64,000 bases of DNA from Flavobacterium hibernum (GTDB taxonomy: Bacteria > Bacteroidota > Bacteroidia > Flavobacteriales > Flavobacteriaceae). This document shows positions 22,118-31,344 of this stretch, one piece after another. Location: positions 62,001 to 126,000 of the forward strand of contig NZ_JPRK01000005.1 in assembly GCF_000832125.1 (NCBI RefSeq). Direction: 5' to 3'. The position numbers and the translations under genes were made by a program. Position 1 is the stretch's first letter, and each line of letters starts with the position of its first letter. The notes beneath the pieces are model-generated. The model was not told where the DNA came from. It ran no database searches and saw only the letters and a list, made by a program, of their open reading frames with translations.

Positions 22118-24346
22118 TTATTGCACTAATTCAAAATCTGATTTTAGTTTAATATCTGCAGACGAAGCTCCAATCATAACTTCAAAATCTCCTGGTTCTG
22201 CTGTCCATTCTAATTTATTATTATAGAAAGATAGTTTCTCTTTGTCGATTGTAAACTCGATTGTTTTAGATTCTCCTGCGTTTAATTTTATTTTTTGAAA
22301 ATCTCTTAGTTCTAAAACCGGACGAACTACAGATCCAAATTTATCTTTTAAATATAATTGTACTACTTCTTCTCCCGCTACTTTTCCAACATTTGATAAT
22401 TGAAAAGAAACTTTGATCGTTTCATTGCTTTTCATTTTTGTTGAAGACAGTTTCAAATCAGAGTAGTTGAATTTTGTATAACTCAAACCATATCCGAATG
22501 GGAATTTTGGCGAGTTTTTCAAATCAATATAAGCGGATACATAATTTTTTGAATCTTCATCTTTTGCTGGTCTTCCTGTACTAAAATGATTGTAATAAAT
22601 AGGAATCTGCCCTATTTCTCTAGGAAAAGTCATTGGTAGTTTTCCTGATGGGTTATAATCTCCAAATAAAACATTTGCAATTGCTGTTCCTGCTTCTGTA
22701 CCTAACCACCAAGTGTATACGATTGCCGGAACATTATCAGCTGTCCAGTTAAAAATAAGTGGTCTTCCTGCATTTACTAAAACTACGACTGGTTTTCCTG
22801 TTGCCTGAATTGCTTTAACTAAATCTTCCTGAACGCCAGGTAAATGCAGATCGCTTCGGCTTTTTGCTTCGCCACTCATGTCGCGTTTTTCTCCAATACT
22901 CAAAATAACCACATCGGCTTGTTTTGCTGTTGCTACTGCTTCTGCAAAACCATCTTTGTTATCTCCTTCAACTTCGCAACCTTTTGCGTAAAGTAGTTTT
23001 GTGTTTTTACCTACTTTATTTTGCAAACCATCCCATTGCGAAACGATCCATTTATCATAATCGACATTTGGCAATTCTACAGACCAAAATCCCATGTTTT
23101 CTTTGTATTCTTTTACCATTGGTCCAATAAAAGCGATTGTTTTTAGGTTTTTAGAAAGTGGTAATGTCTGATTTTCGTTTTTTAATAGCACGATACTTTT
23201 TTGAGCCATATCAAGAGCGGCTTTTCTATTTTCCGGATCATTCAAAGCTTTATCTGCTCTTTTTTGATCTGAATATTTGTAAGGATCTTCAAATAATCCT
23301 AATTCAAACTTCTTGCGTAAAATACGTTCCACTGCATCATCTACTAAATCAATAGAAACTTTACTTTCTTTAACCAATTCGGCCAAATGATTCTTGTAGG
23401 CGATACTTTCCATATCCATATCGCTTCCGGCTGTAATTGCAGCAAGTGCAGCGGATTTTAGATCTTTAGAATATCCGTGTGCTACCATTTCTCCAATCGA
23501 ACCCCAGTCTGAAACTACAAATCCTTGAAAATTCCATTTTCCTTTTAAAATATCACGTTGCAAGTGTGCATTTGCTGTGGCAGGAATTCCGTTTAAATCA
23601 TTAAAAGAGTTCATAAAAGTTGCTGCGCCTGCATCTAAAGCAGCTTTAAAAGGCGGCAAATAGGTTTCCCACAACATTCTTTCGCTCATATCTACAGAGT
23701 TATAATCTCTTCCGCCAACTGCTGCTCCATATGCTGCAAAATGCTTTACGCAAGCCATAACGGAGTTTAAATCGCCTAACTTATTTCCTTGAAAACCTTT
23801 TACTCTTGCATAAGCAATTTTAGAACCCAAGTAGGTATCTTCTCCTGCTCCTTCCATAACTCTTCCCCAACGTGGGTCACGACCAATATCGACCATTGGT
23901 GCAAATGTCCAGTGTATTCCACTTGCCGATGCTTCTGTAGCGGCAACTCTTGCTGCCAATTCAATTGCTGCTAAATCCCAACTTGCAGCTTCTGCCAGCG
24001 GAATTGGAAACGTGGTTTTGTATCCGTGTATAACGTCCTGACCAAATAACATTGGTATTTTAAGACGTGATTGCATTGCTAATTTCTGATAATTTTTTGT
24101 CGATTCTGCGCCTGTTACATTTAGCATTGAACCTACTAACCCATTTTTAATTTCGGCTTGTTTATTTGGGTTAATTGTTATTGGTCCAGTTATGGAATTA
24201 TCATTACTGTATTGATTAAGCTGACCTATTTTTTCTTCAAGGGTCATTTTTTTCAATAAAGCATTTACTTTTTGATCGATTGTTTCTTGTTGTGCAGCCG
24301 CAAAAAGCGAGACCATCAACAAGGTTAATGTGGTTATTTTCTTCAT
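22118..24346 (-). CDS. GH3 beta-glucosidase
   Basis: 742 residues from the ATG at 24346, which gives the signal peptide MKKITTLTLLMVSLFAAAQQ; the longer frame starts with TTG inside the preceding gene and is less likely. GH3 domain order: N-terminal barrel with VKHFAAYGA, nucleophile Asp in GFVVSDWGSI, C-terminal domain with FGYGLSYTKF, and a fibronectin-III-like end (VGKVAGEEVVQLYLKD). The layout is that of periplasmic BglX. It trims glucose from the ends of beta-glucan oligosaccharides. It is the last gene of the glucan operon. Confidence 0.93.
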   Translation of the reverse strand: MKKITTLTLLMVSLFAAAQQETIDQKVNALLKKMTLEEKIGQLNQYSNDNSITGPITINPNKQAEIKNGLVGSMLNVTGAESTKNYQKLAMQSRLKIPMLFGQDVIHGYKTTFPIPLAEAASWDLAAIELAARVAATEASASGIHWTFAPMVDIGRDPRWGRVMEGAGEDTYLGSKIAYARVKGFQGNKLGDLNSVMACVKHFAAYGAAVGGRDYNSVDMSERMLWETYLPPFKAALDAGAATFMNSFNDLNGIPATANAHLQRDILKGKWNFQGFVVSDWGSIGEMVAHGYSKDLKSAALAAITAGSDMDMESIAYKNHLAELVKESKVSIDLVDDAVERILRKKFELGLFEDPYKYSDQKRADKALNDPENRKAALDMAQKSIVLLKNENQTLPLSKNLKTIAFIGPMVKEYKENMGFWSVELPNVDYDKWIVSQWDGLQNKVGKNTKLLYAKGCEVEGDNKDGFAEAVATAKQADVVILSIGEKRDMSGEAKSRSDLHLPGVQEDLVKAIQATGKPVVVLVNAGRPLIFNWTADNVPAIVYTWWLGTEAGTAIANVLFGDYNPSGKLPMTFPREIGQIPIYYNHFSTGRPAKDEDSKNYVSAYIDLKNSPKFPFGYGLSYTKFNYSDLKLSSTKMKSNETIKVSFQLSNVGKVAGEEVVQLYLKDKFGSVVRPVLELRDFQKIKLNAGESKTIEFTIDKEKLSFYNNKLEWTAEPGDFEVMIGASSADIKLKSDFELVQ

Positions 24347-24360
24347 GTATTTAATTTTGA

Positions 24361-25785
24361 TTACCAAACGTAAGTTGCGACTGAACCTGCATTTAAGGTA
24401 GTTGAAATTTGTTTTTGATTGTATTTTATATTGAATGTTTCCGGTGTACTTCCGTCGTTTTCAACAATTAAAACGATTTGTCCTAACGGTGTTCTAAACG
24501 CCACATTGTATAAATTATTACTAATATTACTGCCAATTCTAACAGATCCTTCGGGAACAAATTTAGATGCGTGACCAATTATATAATAGCCTACTTCTCT
24601 TTTAATATTTTGATTTTGATCGATCATCAATGCGCCTTTACATGTTGAACATCCGCCAGGTGTAAACGGTTTGTAAAATTCGTCATTTGCTAATCCCCAC
24701 GAAAGTGCGTTTACACTCCAGTTGCGCATTGAACCTATTACAACATTCTTTACACTCCATTTTAAATCGCTTTCAAAACTGCTTCCTGATCCTGTATATT
24801 GTTCTGTAAAATACAAATCTTTTTTTGGATATGCGTCGTGTACTTTAGATAAAGCGCTGATGTCGCCTTCGTATAAATGAAACGCTGAACCTGCTACAAA
24901 TGGCAATGCTTTTGGATCGTTTAAAATTGTTAGTGGATATTCGGGTTTGTTACAGTTGTGATCGTAAACTACAATTTTGGTTTTGATTTTTGCTTTCACG
25001 AAAGCGGGTCCTAAATTGTTTTTAATAAATTCTGCTTGTTGTTCTGCAAGCATTAATAAACTCGGATTATTTCCGGGATGCAAGGGTTCGTTTTGAGGCG
25101 TTATCGCATCAATTACGATTCCGTGCGATTTCATTGCCTGAATATATTTTACAAAATAATCTGCATAAACAGCATAGTATTTGGGTTGTAAACTTCCGCC
25201 TTTTGAGCTTCCGTTGTCTTTCATCCAAACGGGCGGAGACCACGGTGAACCCATTATTTTAATATTTGGATTTATGGCTAAAATTTCTTTTAAAACGGGT
25301 ACGACATCTTTTAAATCTGGTCCAAGATTAAAGTGTTCCAGTTTTAAATCTGTTTGGCCTTCTGGCATATCATCATACGAAAAAACTGTTTCATTCAAAT
25401 CTGATGCACCAATACTTATTCGCAAATAACTCAAACCAATTGCATTTTCTTTTATGGAGAACAATTCCTGAAGCAGTGCTTCTCTTTTTGCTTTATCTAG
25501 TTTAAGAATTGCCTGAGCGCTTCCTCCTGTTAGCGAAAATCCAAAACCTTCGATGGTTTGAAATTTTTGAGAAGCGTCTACTAAAATGGTTTGATTTGAA
25601 TTGGTTTCGATACTAAAAACCAAGTCATTTTGCTTTTTAAGTTTTGATGTTTCATCTGTTGTTGTTATCCAGGATTCTGCTTTTCCTGAATTGGCAACAG
25701 CATTTTTTGAAGTTCCACATTTTATTTGCACTGCAATAAGTGGCAGCAAAAGTAAAATTTGGAGTTTTTTGTTGATGTTTTTCAT
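24361..25785 (-). CDS. GH30 endo-beta-1,6-glucanase or related
   Basis: 474 residues. Lipoprotein-like start with Cys23 (LIAVQIKCGTS; the lipobox is not ideal). The GH30 barrel carries the acid/base in ITPQNEPLHPGN (E233) and the nucleophile in LYFTEQYTGS (E328). A C-terminal beta-sandwich ends in LNAGSVATYVW. It is a close paralogue of the GH30 at 29589, with the shared stretch KNNLGP, DHNC and GGC..CKGAL. In a GH16/GH3 locus this subfamily most often cuts beta-1,6-glucan. It lies two bases after the EEP gene and 14 bases before the GH3 start. Confidence 0.9.
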   Translation of the reverse strand: MKNINKKLQILLLLPLIAVQIKCGTSKNAVANSGKAESWITTTDETSKLKKQNDLVFSIETNSNQTILVDASQKFQTIEGFGFSLTGGSAQAILKLDKAKREALLQELFSIKENAIGLSYLRISIGASDLNETVFSYDDMPEGQTDLKLEHFNLGPDLKDVVPVLKEILAINPNIKIMGSPWSPPVWMKDNGSSKGGSLQPKYYAVYADYFVKYIQAMKSHGIVIDAITPQNEPLHPGNNPSLLMLAEQQAEFIKNNLGPAFVKAKIKTKIVVYDHNCNKPEYPLTILNDPKALPFVAGSAFHLYEGDISALSKVHDAYPKKDLYFTEQYTGSGSSFESDLKWSVKNVVIGSMRNWSVNALSWGLANDEFYKPFTPGGCSTCKGALMIDQNQNIKREVGYYIIGHASKFVPEGSVRIGSNISNNLYNVAFRTPLGQIVLIVENDGSTPETFNIKYNQKQISTTLNAGSVATYVW

Positions 25786-25787
25786 AT

Positions 25788-26627
25788 TTAATGTATTTCT
25801 ATTAGAACGGGCAAGTGATCTGACGGATATTTTAAATCTTTGGAATCGCTTAAAACCGCGTGTTTTTGAATTGTTAGTCCACTATTTTTTGAAATAAAAA
25901 TATAGTCTAGTAATAATGTTACAGGTTCATTGTGCTTAAAATCATTGAAAGTTCCTGAAGGTCCAAATGGCTTTTCTTTTGAAACATCTCTGGTGTCATC
26001 CATTACTTTTTTGATTTCGGCAATTTGTTTTGTCTTGGGTTCTGAGTTAAAATCGCCCATTAAAAAAGCTGGATAATTTTTAGTGTTTAGTTCTTTGATT
26101 TTTGAAAGAACAAGCTGAACTCCTTTTACTCGGGCAACTTCACCCATATGATCTAAATGAAGATTAAATACCCAAAATGTTTTTTTTGTTTTTAAATCTT
26201 TAAAAAGCGCATAGGTGCAAACTCTGTTACAAGCTGCATCCCAACCTCTGGAAACTACATTTGGTGTTTCTGATAGCCAAAATGTATTGGATTGTAGCAC
26301 TTGGAAACGATCTTTTTTATAATAAATAGTACAAGCTTCTCCAGTTCCTCCTTCTTCTCTTCCTACTCCGTATCTATTATAATCCGGGAAAGCTGATGCA
26401 ATATCTGTAACTTGATTTGGTGTTGCTTCCTGAACTCCAAATATATCCGGGCTATAAAATTGAATTTGAGATGTAAAATAGTCTTTTCGGTTTGGCCACG
26501 CATTTTCTCCGTCAGATGCAACATCTAAACGAATATTGTAGGTCATGATTTTTAAATTTTGACCGTAAAATGAACCGCTAACTAAAAGTAGCATTAGCAC
26601 TAAAACAATTGTATTTATCTTTTTCAT
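25788..26627 (-). CDS. Secreted endonuclease/exonuclease/phosphatase (EEP) family protein
   Basis: 279 residues with a signal peptide (VLVLMLLLVSGSFYGQ). EEP motifs in order: MTYNIRLDVASDGEN, the metal Glu in IFGVQEATPNQ, NLHLDHMG, MGDFNSEP and the final catalytic SDHLPVLIEI. The fold cleaves phosphodiester bonds in DNA, sphingomyelin or phosphoinositides. Its presence inside a glucan operon, two bases before a GH30 gene, is unexpected. It could remove phospho-substituents from glycan or be a co-opted enzyme. The substrate is unknown. Confidence 0.88.
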   Translation of the reverse strand: MKKINTIVLVLMLLLVSGSFYGQNLKIMTYNIRLDVASDGENAWPNRKDYFTSQIQFYSPDIFGVQEATPNQVTDIASAFPDYNRYGVGREEGGTGEACTIYYKKDRFQVLQSNTFWLSETPNVVSRGWDAACNRVCTYALFKDLKTKKTFWVFNLHLDHMGEVARVKGVQLVLSKIKELNTKNYPAFLMGDFNSEPKTKQIAEIKKVMDDTRDVSKEKPFGPSGTFNDFKHNEPVTLLLDYIFISKNSGLTIQKHAVLSDSKDLKYPSDHLPVLIEIH

Positions 26628-26699
26628 GTTAAAAAATTTTATTCCTGTAAAGCTACTATTTCAGAGACTTTACTGGAACAAATTAATTTAAAAGTTATG

Positions 26700-27779
26700 T
26701 TAATTGTATACTCTTACATAATCTACTTCGAATATTGCGCTGGTAAAATTAGGATCGACTGTTCCTCCAAAGTTTCCTCCCATTGCCAAATTGAGAATCA
26801 GAAAAAAGTTTTGATTAAAAGGTGTTGTACTGCTATTTGCATAGGTGTAAAACAATTTATCGTCTACATAAAACTTAATACTTTCGGCTGTCCAATCGGC
26901 AGCGTAAACATGAAATTCTGTGGCTGAATTTGGTACTGTTGTTATGGCTGTATCTGGTGTATTTCCAGAGCGTCCCGGAGAATGTAATGACGAATGGTTT
27001 ACGTTTGGATTATTTCCTACTGATTCTAAAATATCTACTTCGCCACATAATGGCCAACCTACTGTATCAATATTATCGCCTAACATCCAGAATGCCGGCC
27101 ACGTTCCGCCTCCAACTGGCAGTTTGGCACGAACTTCGGCTCGACCGTATTTAAACGAAAATTTACCTTTTGTAAGCATTCTTGTTGAGGTATAATGGCT
27201 TCCCATATACTCTTCTTTTATGGCTTTGATTTTTAGAGTTCCGTTTGAAATAATTACATTTTCTGGTCTTGTGGTGTAATATTCTAATTCGTTATTTCCC
27301 CAACCGTCGCCTGTTCCCGTATTATAACCCCATTTGGAGGTATTTGGTGCTCCATCAGCATCAAATTCGTCTGACCAAAGCAGTTTTCTGGATACATTAA
27401 TAGTTATTGAGGTGGTAGAACTTACAAATTGACCTGCGGCATTATAGGCGGAAACAATTATAGGATATGTTTTTGTACCCGAAGCTGTAAATATATAGGT
27501 TAAATCGCCTGTTGTTAATTCTTTTAACTGACCGTCTAGCAGAACTTTATACGAAGTTGCATTGGATGCTGTAATGGTTAAATGAATTTTTCCGCTTCCG
27601 TCACCCTCAGGTTTGTCGGCTGTTTTTCCTGTTACCTCTATCTGAACAGATAAATTTGAAGGTGGTGGATTTACTGGTGTTCCTTCGCCAGAGTCGCTTC
27701 CGCTGCTGCAGGACTGAAATGCAAACAATAAGACAAATGCAAAAACACCTATTTTTTCTAAGAGATTATTTATTTTCAT
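26700..27779 (-). CDS. GH16 endo-beta-1,3-glucanase (laminarinase) lipoprotein
   Basis: 359 residues. Lipobox Cys24 (FAFQSCSSGSDSGEG), with acidic residues after it as found in surface-exported lipoproteins of this phylum. Residues 40-130 form a PKD/Ig-like domain, and 132-359 are GH16: LLWSDEFDADGAPNTSKWGY, catalytic GEVDILE (E247, D249, E252) and MGGNFGG. The sequence is of the laminarinase branch. It cuts internal beta-1,3-glucan bonds at the cell surface. Starts 24 bases after the GH5 gene. Confidence 0.94.
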   Translation of the reverse strand: MKINNLLEKIGVFAFVLLFAFQSCSSGSDSGEGTPVNPPPSNLSVQIEVTGKTADKPEGDGSGKIHLTITASNATSYKVLLDGQLKELTTGDLTYIFTASGTKTYPIIVSAYNAAGQFVSSTTSITINVSRKLLWSDEFDADGAPNTSKWGYNTGTGDGWGNNELEYYTTRPENVIISNGTLKIKAIKEEYMGSHYTSTRMLTKGKFSFKYGRAEVRAKLPVGGGTWPAFWMLGDNIDTVGWPLCGEVDILESVGNNPNVNHSSLHSPGRSGNTPDTAITTVPNSATEFHVYAADWTAESIKFYVDDKLFYTYANSSTTPFNQNFFLILNLAMGGNFGGTVDPNFTSAIFEVDYVRVYN

Positions 27780-27803
27780 CGTCGCTAATTTGTGTTGGTT
27801 TTA

Positions 27804-29561
27804 TTATTTTTTTGAAGAATCTTTTTTTGCTTCTGAAAAGTCTAAATAATTCAAATTGAAGCCTCCTTTTTCAAAAACTACTTTGATTTTATTGATTCCT
27901 TTATTCAATTCCATTCCCGTTAAAACAACTGTTTTCCATTTGTCATTTCCGCCAGTTACTGGAAGTGTAATGGTTGCTGACTTTTTACCGTTTTCTGTTT
28001 CTAAGTAAAGCTTTCCTTCTGATTTTTCACTTGAATATCGAATTGCCACTTTGTATGTATTTTGTTTTGCAACTTGGGTTGTAAATTGTAGCCATTCTCC
28101 ATCTTCGATAAAGGAAACCTGATAACCGTTTGATCCTGCATCTTTGCATGGCAAAATATCAACTCCATCATTTCGCATGGTATTTCCTTTATTCCACTCT
28201 TCAAAATTTCCTGTTTCAACTCTATAGTTCACAAAATCTGTATCAGAATAAGCGTATCCGTTCGTACCAAGATCATAATGAGTTGCGGCGATTTTTCCTG
28301 GAATTGCGTTTGTCTTATAGGGTTTAGTGTCGTCTGTTTGTACTTGTCTGAACATGGCATCTATTACATCTGGTTTTACGGTTACGTTTTCCATTTTATA
28401 ATTATCTGCCATTTTCATTAATGTTTTCTTGGCAAATTCAACGGATGGTTTTTGTCCGCCATCTTTCCAATAATTCAACAAAACATCATATTCCGGTATT
28501 TTGGTTACGGAAGCTACGCCTGCAATATTTTCGATTTTTTTCATTGGCCAAAAAGCCCATCCAATATTATTGGTTTCCATTAATCGTAGTACATCTTTGA
28601 ACCAAACATTAGAGTTTTCTCCGCTTTCGCCTAACCAAATCGGAACATTATATTGGGTTCTATAATCTAACATTTTCTGAATCGATTCTTTGGTATTGTA
28701 GTTCCAATATTTATGAAAACTCAACGCCATATTATCATCCCATAAAGGAAAAATTCCGTTGTAATTATTTCCCCAGCAATTTCCTTCTATAAAAATTAAA
28801 TGGTTGGTATCTACTTCGCGAATGGCTTTTGTAACACGAACCATTAAATCTCTTAAAGGTCCGTTTGAATTTTCGTCGCAACCATTTTTATTGGTTCCTG
28901 TAAAATTCCAGTTTGGTTCGTTGATAATATCGTAAGCTCCAATCCAAGGATTATCCCTGTAACGAGTGGCTAGCTTTTTCCATAAAGCAATCATTTTTTT
29001 CTGATTGGCTTCGCTCTCCCAAAGTGATGGTTTTGTGGTGTCGTAATCTGATATTGCGGCATCGTTTCCTTGTCCGCCCGGCGCTGCATGCAAATCTAAA
29101 ATAAGATAGATTTTATTCTCCGCACACCATTTTAGCAAATTATCTGTCATGGTGAATCCTTCTTCTATCCAGGTAATTTCGCCATTTTTTTCTTCTTGAA
29201 TCGATGGTGTATATAAATTGTAATGCATTGGTAAACGAATCGAATTGAAACCCCAAGCCGCAAGCGAATCGACATCGCGCTTGGTGATTCCGTTTGCTTT
29301 GTATGCTGCGTAAAATTCTTTTGTTCCTTGTTCGCCAATAACTTCCTGAATTTTTTGTTTGATAACATATTGCGGACTTGCAAAAGGTTGGGTTTGTATC
29401 ATATATCCTTCCTGTACCATCCATCCGCCAAGACCAAGTCCTCTTAGTAGTATGTTTTTCCCGTTTCCGTCAACAATTTTTTGTCCGTCTCTATGTAAAA
29501 AACCTTGCCCAAAAGACGTAATCGAAAGCAAAAGTTGTAATGCTATAAATGCTTTTTTCAT
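27804..29561 (-). CDS. GH5 glucanase with C-terminal CBM6
   Basis: 585 residues with signal peptide (MKKAFIALQLLLSITSFGQ). GH5 barrel: RGLGLGGWMVQEGYM, acid/base in DIINEPNWN (E215), nucleophile in IWLGESGENS (E312). After about residue 440 comes a beta-sandwich like CBM6: DFVNYRVETG, GYQVSFIEDGEWLQFTTQV, ending GGFNLNYLDF. It probably cuts a beta-glucan (beta-1,3 or beta-1,6); the exact bond cannot be fixed from sequence. It lies 27 bases after a GH30 gene on the same transcript. Confidence 0.9.
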   Translation of the reverse strand: MKKAFIALQLLLSITSFGQGFLHRDGQKIVDGNGKNILLRGLGLGGWMVQEGYMIQTQPFASPQYVIKQKIQEVIGEQGTKEFYAAYKANGITKRDVDSLAAWGFNSIRLPMHYNLYTPSIQEEKNGEITWIEEGFTMTDNLLKWCAENKIYLILDLHAAPGGQGNDAAISDYDTTKPSLWESEANQKKMIALWKKLATRYRDNPWIGAYDIINEPNWNFTGTNKNGCDENSNGPLRDLMVRVTKAIREVDTNHLIFIEGNCWGNNYNGIFPLWDDNMALSFHKYWNYNTKESIQKMLDYRTQYNVPIWLGESGENSNVWFKDVLRLMETNNIGWAFWPMKKIENIAGVASVTKIPEYDVLLNYWKDGGQKPSVEFAKKTLMKMADNYKMENVTVKPDVIDAMFRQVQTDDTKPYKTNAIPGKIAATHYDLGTNGYAYSDTDFVNYRVETGNFEEWNKGNTMRNDGVDILPCKDAGSNGYQVSFIEDGEWLQFTTQVAKQNTYKVAIRYSSEKSEGKLYLETENGKKSATITLPVTGGNDKWKTVVLTGMELNKGINKIKVVFEKGGFNLNYLDFSEAKKDSSKK

Positions 29562-29588
29562 CTGAAAATCTGTTTTTAATTTATAGGA

Positions 29589-31064
29589 TTATTTCCAAGT
29601 ATAAGTTGCCACTGAGCCTCCATCTAATGATGTTGTAACCCATTTACCATTGAATTTGATATTGAAGATTTCGTTTGCCGTTCCATCATTTTCAACAATT
29701 AATACTTTTGAACCAGATGGTGTGATGAAAGCAACATTTTGTAGATTTCCGCTTGAGTTACTATCAATTCTTATGGAACCAGCCGGAACAAATTTTGATG
29801 CATGTGCAATAATGTAGTACGCAACATTGCGCTGAAAAGTATCGCTTGTTGTTACGGTTAGCGCGCCTTTGCACATATTGCAACCGCCTGCTGTGTGAGG
29901 TTCGAAAGCTCCGTTGTTGGCTAAATTCCACTCTAGTGCATTTTTACTATAATTACGCATTGAACCAATAATTACATTTCGAACGTGCCATTTTAAATCT
30001 CCCGCAAATTCACCTGCCGATGAGGTCCATTGTTCCGTGAAATAAACATTTTTGGTTGGATAAGAATTGTAAACATTAGAAAGCGCGCTGATATCTCCTG
30101 CGTATAAATGAAACGCTGAGCCATCTACGTAAGGAAATGCATCTGCATCTGCCAGAATTGCTTTCGGATAGTTTGGATTATCGCAATTATGATCGTAGGC
30201 TATAATTTTTGTGGTAATTCCTGCCGCTTTAAATACCGGGCCTAAATTATTTTTTATAAAGTTGGTTTGTTCTAAAGCTGACATATACATACTCGGGTTG
30301 TTTCCGTCGTGCAAAGGTTCGTTTTGAGGTGTAATGGCATCGATTGTAATTCCTTCGGCTTTCATTTGCTGAATGTATTTTACAAAATATTTTGCATAAA
30401 CATCATAATATTGAGTTTGCAGTCTTCCGCCAATAAAACTGTCTTTATCTTTCATCCAAAGTGGCGCTGACCAAGGTGTTGCCAGAATTAGAATCTTTGG
30501 GTTTATGGCTAGAATTTCTTTTAGCAACGCAATTACTCCGGCTCTATCTTTATCTAAACTAAATTTTGCTAAAGTCAAATCTGTATCTCCTGTTGCAAGA
30601 TCATTATAAGTAAAAGGTGCGGCATTTAGATCTGATGCTCCAATACTGATTCTGAGATAACTTATTCCTATTGAATTTTCGCCTGTGCCAAATAATTCCT
30701 GTAAAAGCGCACTCTTTTTTGATGCATTTAATTGATTAATTACATCTGCGCTTCCGCCGGTTAATGTATATCCAAAACCATCTACAGTTTGGTATTTTTG
30801 AGAAGCATTTACTTCGATATTTGTGTATGTATTTGTAGTTGTACCAAAGCCTAACGTTCCTGTTTGTTTTGCTAATAAAACGCTCTGATTCCCTTTTGTC
30901 AACCAAAAATCGACATCATTGGTTACCACTACGGGAGGCACTACAACTGGCGGTACAACAGGTGGCGGATCTACGGTATCGCTAGACGAAGAACATTTTG
31001 CCTGAGCAAAAACGGCTATTGCAAGAAATAATACTTTTATAGTGTTTTTAAAATTTAGTTTCAT
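29589..31064 (-). CDS. GH30 glucanase, surface lipoprotein
   Basis: 491 residues. Lipobox Cys24 (AVFAQAKCSSSSDT) and a Pro/Val linker (VDPPPVVPPVVVPPVVV), typical of an enzyme held away from the outer membrane. Catalytic residues are in ITPQNEPLHDGN (E249) and VYFTEQWTSS (E344). It is a paralogue of the GH30 at 24361 with similar sequence throughout, apart from the linker. Likely an endo-beta-1,6-glucanase acting first on the polymer outside the cell. A 280-base gap without a gene precedes it. Confidence 0.92.
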   Translation of the reverse strand: MKLNFKNTIKVLFLAIAVFAQAKCSSSSDTVDPPPVVPPVVVPPVVVTNDVDFWLTKGNQSVLLAKQTGTLGFGTTTNTYTNIEVNASQKYQTVDGFGYTLTGGSADVINQLNASKKSALLQELFGTGENSIGISYLRISIGASDLNAAPFTYNDLATGDTDLTLAKFSLDKDRAGVIALLKEILAINPKILILATPWSAPLWMKDKDSFIGGRLQTQYYDVYAKYFVKYIQQMKAEGITIDAITPQNEPLHDGNNPSMYMSALEQTNFIKNNLGPVFKAAGITTKIIAYDHNCDNPNYPKAILADADAFPYVDGSAFHLYAGDISALSNVYNSYPTKNVYFTEQWTSSAGEFAGDLKWHVRNVIIGSMRNYSKNALEWNLANNGAFEPHTAGGCNMCKGALTVTTSDTFQRNVAYYIIAHASKFVPAGSIRIDSNSSGNLQNVAFITPSGSKVLIVENDGTANEIFNIKFNGKWVTTSLDGGSVATYTWK

Positions 31065-31344
31065 TTTTATATTTTTTAGTTAGTAGGGCAACTAGTTTAC
31101 AGTGGTTTGTATAGTGTGTGTTTTCTAAATCTACAATTATAAAAATTGTTGATTTTTGTGTTTTGATGTTGAACTTTTGAGTTTGATTTAATCGAGGAAT
31201 TCTCGTCATTTTTTGATGAGTAATAATTTAATTGCAGTACTGGTTTTGGTACTATTAAATTCTATTGATGACTTTTATTTTAATTTAAAGTAATGAGGGC
31301 TAAAGTGGATGATTCAAATTAACCCTCGCATTTACTACAGCTTA
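31065..31344. other. 280-bp gap between two GH30 genes
   Basis: AT-rich, no gene seen. A weak hairpin GAGGG(T)TAA / TTAGCCCTC on the minus strand at about 31289-31325 may partly stop transcription from the GH30 at 31345. A promoter for the downstream genes may lie here. Confidence 0.4.

Noticed and set aside
24347..24367. TTG start of the GH3 gene upstream of the ATG
   Set aside because: It would add seven residues before a normal signal peptide and overlap the previous gene; the ATG at 24346 is better.
25601..25897. 98-codon plus-strand frame over GH30 and EEP
   Set aside because: Spans two genes of the opposite strand with clear motifs; a chance frame.
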